A stretch of 6,256 bases of DNA from Brachybacterium sp. GTDB taxonomy: Bacteria; Actinomycetota; Actinomycetes; Actinomycetales; Dermabacteraceae. The DNA lies in the NCBI GenBank assembly GCA_030451965.1, contig JAKDNE010000200.1:1-6256 (forward strand), in the 5' to 3' direction. Within the stretch, counting starts at the first letter, position 1, and each line of letters starts with the position of its first letter. Positions 1 through 4,244 of this stretch are shown piece after piece. Both the position numbers and the translations under genes were made by a program. The notes beneath the pieces were generated by a model, which made no database searches, was not told where the DNA came from, and worked only from the letters and a program-made list of their open reading frames with translations.

Positions 1-188
1 GTGACGCGGTTGCGCACCACGGCGTTGCCGATCTTCTTGGACACGACGAATCCCACGCGGGGTGCCTCGTCCCCCTGCGTCAGCAGGGTGAGGTGCACGA
101 CCACGTGGGATCGGGCGCTGCGCACACCGCCACGGGTGACGGCACGGAACTCGTCACCGGTGTGGAGCCGATGGCGGGACCAGGTCAC
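1..188 (-). CDS. rnpA: RNase P protein component, 5' part only (runs off the left edge)
   Basis: This gene encodes the small basic protein subunit of RNase P, which with the catalytic RNA trims the 5' leader of pre-tRNAs. On the minus strand 62 codons plus two bases are visible. The frame gives an N-terminal H-R-L-x-x-x-x-E-F start (residues 6-14), the strand R-V-G-F-V-V-S-K-K (residues 44-52) and then G-N-A-V-V-R-N-R-V (residues 54-62). This is the family core, and its RNR motif contacts the RNA. The rest of the protein lies outside the window. I chose GTG at 188-186 because it places H-R-L a few residues from the N-terminus as in homologues, and I see no other in-frame start between it and the rpmH stop. 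No good Shine-Dalgarno precedes it. It begins 41 nt after rpmH and is probably co-transcribed from the rpmH promoter. The family is certain; the exact start is less so. Confidence 0.88.
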   Translation of the reverse strand, partial: MTWSRHRLHTGDEFRAVTRGGVRSARSHVVVHLTLLTQGDEAPRVGFVVSKKIGNAVVRNRV

Positions 189-229
189 GACACCACGGCC
201 GGTACGGCGCGGATCGTCTCGAGACCGCC

Positions 230-367
230 TCAGGCGGAGAGCTCGGCGCGGCCCTTGGAACGACGGGCGTTCAGGATGGAGCGGCCGGCGCGGGTGCGCA
301 TACGGGCGCGGAAGCCGTGCTTCTTGGCGCGACGACGGATGTTCGGCTGGAACGTGCGCTTGCTCAT
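230..367 (-). CDS. rpmH: 50S ribosomal protein L34
   Basis: L34 is a very small basic protein of the large ribosomal subunit. The frame encodes 45 residues, close to the family's usual 44-47. It begins M-S-K-R-T-F-Q-P-N, continues R-R-R-A-K-K-H-G-F-R (residues 11-20) and R-M-R-T-R-A-G-R (residues 22-29), and ends R-S-K-G-R-A-E-L-S-A, which is the full conserved L34 pattern. The ATG (367-365) follows a strong Shine-Dalgarno (GAGGAGA on the minus strand, 377-371) with a short spacer. The gene is divergent from dnaA and followed by rnpA, the classic origin-flanking arrangement. Transcription probably starts at the promoter at 549-577, which leaves a long leader. The frame stays open far upstream (to about 694), but only the ATG at 367 gives an L34 N-terminus. 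Confidence 0.98.
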   Translation of the reverse strand: MSKRTFQPNIRRRAKKHGFRARMRTRAGRSILNARRSKGRAELSA

Positions 368-548
368 GGTTCTCCTCGATCGTGGGCACCGACGTGCCCC
401 TCGCGGTGGTCTGTGGTCTGCTGCACGAACGGGAAGTCCGGGCGCACCCGCCGAGACGGGGCGGCTGCCGAGGTCCGATCCGATGCCGGAGTGGGTCCAC
501 AGTGGATCCGGGAACCGTATCGGGACGGCGCGCAGCGCTGACTGCACG

Positions 549-577
549 ATTTTAGGCACGGGCGTGCGCGGGGTCAA
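549..577 (-). promoter_or_regulatory. Sigma-70-type promoter for rpmH-rnpA
   Basis: Read on the minus strand, TTGACC (577-572) is followed by a 17-base spacer and TAAAAT (554-549). Each hexamer is one base from the consensus and the spacing is ideal. This is the best promoter-like element in the window. Transcription would start near 541-543, giving an rpmH leader of about 175 nt. It lies about 110 nt from the DnaA-box cluster at 685-728 and points away from dnaA. The assignment rests on sequence match and position only. Confidence 0.8.
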
Positions 578-684
578 CGTCTCAGCGCTTCTGCGGCCCG
601 GTTGTGGCCGGATTCTCACTCCGCATCGGCGTTTCGCAGGGAACAGCACAGGGGGACCAGGGGAGAGGAGGACCTCACCACACG

Positions 685-713
685 TTGTCCACATCCTTGA
701 TCCACAATACAGA
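685..713 (+). promoter_or_regulatory. dnaA: Weak candidate dnaA promoter overlapping DnaA boxes
   Basis: TTGTCC (685-690), a 17-base gap and TACAGA (708-713) give a modest sigma-70 match (4/6 and 3/6). Its interest is position: the -35 would lie inside the perfect DnaA box at 685-693 and the second box would fall in the spacer, which would allow autoregulation. The start would be near 720, about 48 nt before the dnaA ATG. I found no better candidate on this strand, but the match is poor and the true promoter may lie elsewhere. Confidence 0.25.
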
Positions 714-728
714 AGCTATTGTGGAAAA
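685..728. promoter_or_regulatory. DnaA-box cluster upstream of dnaA
   Basis: Three boxes are visible. TTGTCCACA (685-693, plus strand) is a perfect match to the actinobacterial consensus TT(G/A)TCCACA. TGATCCACA (698-706, plus) has one mismatch to TTATCCACA. TGTGGAAAA (720-728; TTTTCCACA on the minus strand) has one mismatch. The first two point toward dnaA and the third faces them. The cluster ends 39 nt before the dnaA start codon, so DnaA bound here could repress its own promoter, take part in origin opening, or both. The boxes are seen in the sequence; the role is inferred. Confidence 0.8.
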
Positions 729-767
729 CTGTTCCGACCGCCCGCTCGACCTCAAGGGAGTGACCTG

Positions 768-2468
768 ATGAACGAGGCGAACGCTGACGCGATCTGGGAG
801 CGCACGCTCCATACCCTGCGCCGTGACGACACCGTGTCGCAGCGGGTCATCGCTCTGCTCACCCTCTCCCGCCTGATGGCCGTGGTGGCGGACACTGCCC
901 TGGTCGCAGCCCCTTCCACCTCGGCGAAGGAGCTGTTCGAGCACCGGATCGCGAGCTCGTTGAAGGCGGCCCTGACCGAGGCCACAGGACGGGACATCCG
1001 CTTCGCGGTCACCGTCGACGAGTCGCTGCTGCTCGAGGGCGACAGCGCTGATCCGGCACCCTCACCCCCGCTGACCTCCTCCTCCACCCAGAGCAGTGCA
1101 CATCTTGTGGACAACTCTGTGGACAGTGCTGGGCAGGATTTCCACACCGCGCCGTTCCGTCGGGACGAGGGCTCGATCCTGCCCACGAGCGAGGAGCCGG
1201 GACGGGCCGCGCTGCCCCGGAGCAGCTCCGCCGGCTCCCCGGGCGCTGTCTCCGGAGCGGAGCGGTTCGCGACCCACCGGGACTACCGCGGCCGTGCGGC
1301 CGACGATCCCAGCGCCTACGCCGGCCTCTCGGCCCTCACCGGGTCCTCCGCGCCGTCCCCCGGCCCCGCTCCCCGCCGCCGGAGCACTGCTCCGGAGGGC
1401 ACTTTGGGCGAAGATTCGCGTCTGAACAGCAAATACACCTTCGACACCTTCGTGATCGGCTCCTCGAACCGATTCGCGCAGGCCGCTGCGTCCGCGGTCT
1501 CGGAGACCCCGGCCAAGGCCTACAACCCCTTGTTCATCTACGGCGGTTCGGGCCTGGGCAAGACGCACCTGCTGCACGCGGTGGGCCACTATGCCCAGAG
1601 CCTCTACCCCGACGTGGTGGTGCGGTACGTGAACTCCGAGGAGTTCACCAACGAATTCATCAACTCCGTGCAGTCCGGTCAGTTCGGCAAGGCGCAGGAG
1701 TTCCAGCGCCGTTACCGGGACATCGACATCCTGCTGATCGACGACATCCAGTTCCTGCAGCGGGCGCCGGAGACGATGGAAGCGTTCTTCCACACCTTCA
1801 ACACGCTCTACAACTCGGACAAGCAGATCGTGATCACCTCCGACCTGCCGCCGAAGGAGCTGGGCGGCTTCGAGGACCGCATGCGCTCGCGGTTCGAGAT
1901 GGGCCTGATGACGGATGTGCAGCCCCCGGACCTCGAGACCCGCATCGCGATCCTCCGCAAGAAGGTCGCGCAGGAGAACACCGGTGAGGTCCCTCATGAC
2001 GTGCTCGAGTACATCGCCTCCCACATCGCCACCAATATCCGCGAGCTCGAGGGTGCCCTGATCCGCGTGCAGGCGCTGCACTCCCTGTCGCGGCAGCCGA
2101 TGGACGTCACCCTCGCCGAGAGCGTGCTGAAGGACCTGCTCTCCCACGACGACGGCGCCCAGATCACTGCGTCGACGATCATCGCCCAGACCGCGACGTA
2201 CTTCGGGCTCTCCGTCGAGGAGATCGTGGGCACCGGCCGCTCGCGGCGGCTGGTCTCGGCTCGACAGATCGGCATGTACCTCTGCCGCGAGCTCACGGAC
2301 ATGCCGCTGATCAGGATCGGCGACGAGTTCGGCGGCCGCGACCACACCACCGTGATGCACGCCAACAAGAAGATCAGCGAGCTCATGAAGGAACGACGGG
2401 CGATCTTCAACCAGGTCACCGAGCTCACAGCCCGGATCAAGAGCTCGAGCTCCGCGACCCGTCAGTGA
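768..2468 (+). CDS. dnaA: Chromosomal replication initiator protein DnaA
   Basis: DnaA is the AAA+ ATPase that binds DnaA boxes, forms a filament at oriC and opens the duplex for helicase loading. The product is 566 residues. Domain I is roughly 1-90. Domain II (about 95-220) is a long Ser/Pro/Ala-rich disordered linker, in the range of actinobacterial DnaA. Domain III begins near L-N-S-K-Y-T-F-D-T-F and carries Walker A G-x-S-G-L-G-K-T (259-266, K265), Walker B L-L-I-D-D-I-Q-F (322-329), sensor 1 I-T-S-D (356-359), a box VII R-M-R-S-R-F with R375, and sensor 2 I-R-E-L-E-G (R425). Domain IV carries the DNA-binding signature D-H-T-T-V-M-H (525-531). ATG 768 was chosen for its Shine-Dalgarno AAGGGAG (754-760) and family-like N-terminus; the frame is open upstream to base 93, but without homology. 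Domain II codons 110-120 embed two DnaA boxes. Confidence 0.98.
   Translation: MNEANADAIWERTLHTLRRDDTVSQRVIALLTLSRLMAVVADTALVAAPSTSAKELFEHRIASSLKAALTEATGRDIRFAVTVDESLLLEGDSADPAPSPPLTSSSTQSSAHLVDNSVDSAGQDFHTAPFRRDEGSILPTSEEPGRAALPRSSSAGSPGAVSGAERFATHRDYRGRAADDPSAYAGLSALTGSSAPSPGPAPRRRSTAPEGTLGEDSRLNSKYTFDTFVIGSSNRFAQAAASAVSETPAKAYNPLFIYGGSGLGKTHLLHAVGHYAQSLYPDVVVRYVNSEEFTNEFINSVQSGQFGKAQEFQRRYRDIDILLIDDIQFLQRAPETMEAFFHTFNTLYNSDKQIVITSDLPPKELGGFEDRMRSRFEMGLMTDVQPPDLETRIAILRKKVAQENTGEVPHDVLEYIASHIATNIRELEGALIRVQALHSLSRQPMDVTLAESVLKDLLSHDDGAQITASTIIAQTATYFGLSVEEIVGTGRSRRLVSARQIGMYLCRELTDMPLIRIGDEFGGRDHTTVMHANKKISELMKERRAIFNQVTELTARIKSSSSATRQ
1105..1146. promoter_or_regulatory. DnaA-box cluster inside the dnaA coding sequence
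   Basis: TGTGGACAA (1106-1114) is a perfect TTGTCCACA on the minus strand. It is followed after a CTC gap by TGTGGACAG (1118-1126; CTGTCCACA, one mismatch). A weaker ATTTCCACA (1138-1146, plus strand, two mismatches) faces them. Bases 1105-1125 match 2574-2594 in the dnaA-dnaN spacer at 19 of 21 positions, including the CTC gap; the two differences are the C/T at the variable base of each box. The boxes fall in domain II (residues about 112-120), where protein constraint is low. Box presence is direct observation; binding by DnaA is inferred. Confidence 0.65.
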
Positions 2469-2574
2469 CGATCCGCAGCGAGGATCCATCGCCGCACCGG
2501 TCCCGGGCCTCGGAGTCCGGGCAGTTCTTGTCAGTGTGAAGAACAATGCTGGTCAGAGCGGAGTTCTCCCCAAT

Positions 2575-2604
2575 TGTGGATAACTCTGTGGATACTGTGG
2601 AATC
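2575..2604 (-). promoter_or_regulatory. DnaA-box array at the left side of oriC
   Basis: Three boxes lie in the same minus-strand orientation. TGTGGATAA (2575-2583) is a perfect TTATCCACA. TGTGGATAC (2587-2595) is GTATCCACA with one mismatch. TGTGGAATC (2596-2604) is a degenerate copy that keeps TGTGGA. Starts are 12 and 9 nt apart, so the proteins would sit on neighbouring faces of the helix, as expected for cooperative DnaA binding. Confidence 0.85.
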
Positions 2605-2711
2605 ACAAGCCTCCACGCAGGAGTCGATGTGCACGGCCGAATGACAGGAATCGAGTTCCCCGGTCTCGTCATGCACAGCCGGCCCACGTCGCTCCGCGAC
2701 TCCTCCCCGAT

Positions 2712-2822
2712 TCGTCCACGACGCAGTTGAACCGTACGACCTGCAGTGATGATGCTTATCCACGGAATCCACAGTCGTGATGATGAGGACTGTCAGTACT
2801 TGCTCGGTGGTGGTGTGGACGG
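2712..2822. promoter_or_regulatory. DnaA-box group at the right side of oriC
   Basis: The group contains TCGTCCACG (2712-2720, plus, two mismatches), TTATCCACG (2756-2764, plus, one mismatch) directly abutting GAATCCACA (2765-2773, plus, two mismatches), and TGTGGACGG (2814-2822; CCGTCCACA on minus, two mismatches). The abutting pair faces the minus-oriented array at 2575-2604 across about 150 nt, giving two convergent box groups. Low-affinity boxes are common in actinobacterial origins; the weaker ones here are less certain individually than the group. Confidence 0.6.
2746..2785 (+). repeat. GTGATGATG direct repeat bracketing an oriC box pair
   Basis: GTGATGATG occurs at 2746-2754 and again at 2777-2785, starts 31 nt apart. 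Between them lie only one base, the two abutting DnaA boxes (2756-2773) and three bases. The near-symmetric bracketing suggests a unit of oriC rather than chance, but no known protein site is recognised in the repeat. Confidence 0.55.
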
Positions 2823-2885
2823 GGAGGGGTGCTCGGGAGCGATCGTCGAACGTGTCATCCGGGTGCTGGGGAACGACAGGATTCC

Positions 2886-2914
2886 TTGACGACGAGGAGA
2901 GCAGATCCCAGGAT
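2886..2914 (+). promoter_or_regulatory. dnaN: Candidate promoter for dnaN
   Basis: TTGACG (2886-2891; five of six consensus bases), a 17-base spacer and CAGGAT (2909-2914) resemble an actinobacterial housekeeping promoter of the TTGACN / TAGGAT kind. Transcription would start near 2921, leaving a dnaN leader of about 180 nt. The weak first base of the -10 keeps confidence low. It lies just past the last DnaA box. Confidence 0.35.
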
Positions 2915-3100
2915 CGGTGAGGGTTTCCGGCGCCCGTGGGTGAGCCGGGAGCGGTCCGCGGGCGAGGGAAGTCAAGGATCATCCCCGGTGTGTCGGCGGC
3001 AGCTCTCCGGAACCGATACGCTGTGCACCGTTCGACCACGCTGCTGACTGGTGCGGTCGCCCCTGTTCTGTCATTCGACCACTGCGAAGGAGTGGCAACG

Positions 3101-4225
3101 GTGAAGTTCCACCTCGATCGCGGCGTCCTGGCCGACGCCGTCTCCTGGGCCACCCGAACCCTCCCCGTGCGACCGGCGATGCCGATCCTGCAGGGTGTGC
3201 GGATCATTGCCGATGCCGGCGGGGAACTGCAGCTCTCGACGTTCGACTACGAGGTCAGCGCCCAGATCAGGCTCGAGGCCGAGGTCGAGCAGCCCGGCGA
3301 GGTGCTGGTCCAGGGTCGGATGCTCTCGGACATCGTGCGAGCCCTGCCGAACAAGGACGTCTCCATCGCACTCGAGGGCACCAAGCTCCAGGTCCGCTGC
3401 GGCAGCGCCCGCTTCGCCCTGGCCACCCTCCCCGTCGAGGAGTACCCGCAGCTGCCGTCCATGCCGCCGGTGGCGGGCTCCGTCGCCGCCGATGTGTTCT
3501 CCGAGGCGATCTCGCAGGTCACAGTCGCCGCGTCGAAGGACGACACCCTGCCGCTGCTGACCGGAGTGAAGATGGAGATCAGTGGCGAGACCATGACGCT
3601 GATGTCCACCGACCGCTACCGCCTGGCGCTGCGCGAGCTCACCTGGAACCCCACCACGCCCGGCACCGAGCTCACCGCCCTGGTGCGCGGCCGCACCCTC
3701 CACGAGGTCGCCCGCTCCCTGGCCAGCGGCGGCAGCGTCGAGATCGCCCTGTCCGACGACGACTCCGCGACCCTGATCGGCTTCGAGGCCGGCGGTCGAC
3801 GCACCACCTCGACCCTGGTGGACGGCGAGTACCCGCCGGTGCGACGCCTGTTCCCGGATTCCTCCGCGATCACCGCCGTGGTCTCCACCGCCAGCCTGAT
3901 CGACGCCGTCAAGCGCGTCTCCCTGGTCGCCGAGCGCAACACCCCGGTGCGGCTGTCCTTCACCGAGGGACAGGTCGCGCTCGAGGCCGGCGCCGGCGAC
4001 GACGCCCAGGCCAGCGAGGTGCTCGAAGCGCATCTGACGGGCGAGGACCTGGTCGTCGGCTTCAACTCCGGTTTCCTGCTGGACGGGCTCGGCGCCCTGG
4101 GCACCGATTTCGCCCGCCTCACCTTCACCGACTCGATCAAGCCATCGGTGATGACCGGCCAGGACTCGCTCGAGGGCGACCCCGACTCCTCGTACAGGTA
4201 CCTGATCATGCCGATGCGGATCTGA
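3101..4225 (+). CDS. dnaN: DNA polymerase III beta subunit (sliding clamp)
   Basis: DnaN forms a ring-shaped homodimer around DNA that tethers the replicative polymerase and serves as a docking platform for repair and replication proteins. The product is 374 residues, the normal length for three tandem clamp folds of about 120 residues each. The N-terminus M-K-F-H-L-D-R-G-V-L-A-D-A-V-S-W is typical of actinobacterial clamps, as are the internal L-P-V-E-E-Y-P-Q-L-P, M-S-T-D-R-Y-R-L-A and D-G-E-Y-P-P-V-R-R-L-F-P segments. The C-terminus Y-L-I-M-P-M-R-I matches the conserved clamp end. GTG 3101 was chosen because GAAGGAG (3086-3092) lies 8 nt upstream and the protein then starts exactly as the family does. 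An in-frame GTG at 3092 would add three residues but would sit on the Shine-Dalgarno. The gene is followed after 19 nt by recF. Confidence 0.98.
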   Translation: MKFHLDRGVLADAVSWATRTLPVRPAMPILQGVRIIADAGGELQLSTFDYEVSAQIRLEAEVEQPGEVLVQGRMLSDIVRALPNKDVSIALEGTKLQVRCGSARFALATLPVEEYPQLPSMPPVAGSVAADVFSEAISQVTVAASKDDTLPLLTGVKMEISGETMTLMSTDRYRLALRELTWNPTTPGTELTALVRGRTLHEVARSLASGGSVEIALSDDDSATLIGFEAGGRRTTSTLVDGEYPPVRRLFPDSSAITAVVSTASLIDAVKRVSLVAERNTPVRLSFTEGQVALEAGAGDDAQASEVLEAHLTGEDLVVGFNSGFLLDGLGALGTDFARLTFTDSIKPSVMTGQDSLEGDPDSSYRYLIMPMRI

Positions 4226-4226
4226 G

Positions 4227-4244
4227 GGAGGGAGAGCTCCCTCC
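4227..4244 (+). promoter_or_regulatory. Inverted repeat covering the recF ribosome binding site
   Basis: GGAGGGAG (4227-4234), two bases, and CTCCCTCC (4237-4244) form a perfect 8-bp inverted repeat. The left arm starts one base after the dnaN stop codon is cleared (stop 4223-4225) and the right arm ends immediately before the recF GTG (4245). The left arm is the only good Shine-Dalgarno for recF. In mRNA the repeat could fold (seven pairs with a GAGC loop) and hide it until ribosomes finishing dnaN open the structure, coupling recF to dnaN translation. The repeat is observed; folding and coupling are inferred. Confidence 0.6.

Larger units (their letters stand above)
368..767. other. Divergent rpmH-dnaA intergenic region
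   Basis: This 400-nt non-coding spacer separates the divergent rpmH and dnaA genes. It holds the rpmH leader (368 to about 542), the rpmH promoter (549-577), a GC-rich middle with no clear element (578-680), a DnaA-box cluster (685-728) and the dnaA ribosome binding site (AAGGGAG, 754-760). Bases 691-730 contain 25 A/T in 40, the highest local AT content I found in this GC-rich window. Reading frames crossing the spacer in both directions look like GC-driven open frames without recognisable protein features. Confidence 0.8.
2469..3100. other. dnaA-dnaN intergenic region, probable oriC
   Basis: This 632-nt spacer between dnaA and dnaN is where actinobacterial chromosomes normally carry oriC. 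It contains DnaA boxes from 2575 to 2822 in both orientations, a GTGATGATG direct repeat around one box pair, and a possible dnaN promoter at 2886-2914. Bases 2823-3083 carry no recognisable DnaA box and look like the dnaN leader. No strong AT-rich unwinding tract is evident; the most AT-rich stretch (2571-2610, 23 of 40 A/T) coincides with the strongest box pair. I see no believable protein gene or RNA gene here. Confidence 0.85.

Noticed and set aside
93..767. Open frame continuous with dnaA extending about 225 codons upstream of its start
   Set aside because: It runs antisense through rpmH and its promoter, has no DnaA homology, and the ATG at 768 has a proper Shine-Dalgarno and family N-terminus.
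1062..2546. Long minus-strand open frame opposite dnaA
   Set aside because: It lies antisense to a certain gene. Its composition (runs of Gly, Val, His, Arg, Asp, Leu) is what GC-rich third positions of the sense gene produce, and it has no recognisable domain.
2777..2788. TGATGATGA run read as a DnaA-trio element
   Set aside because: The trio motif is 5'-TAG/TAA-type triplets on a defined strand next to a box. This run has the wrong triplet in either orientation, so it is reported only as a direct repeat.
2829..3047. 72-residue plus-strand frame between oriC boxes and dnaN
   Set aside because: No convincing ribosome binding site, an unstructured Arg/Ser/Gly-rich composition, and it sits where the dnaN promoter and leader are expected.
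2437..3207. 256-residue minus-strand open frame across the dnaA-dnaN spacer
   Set aside because: It spans DnaA boxes and the ends of both flanking genes, and has no recognisable motif or good start context, so it is judged a chance open frame.
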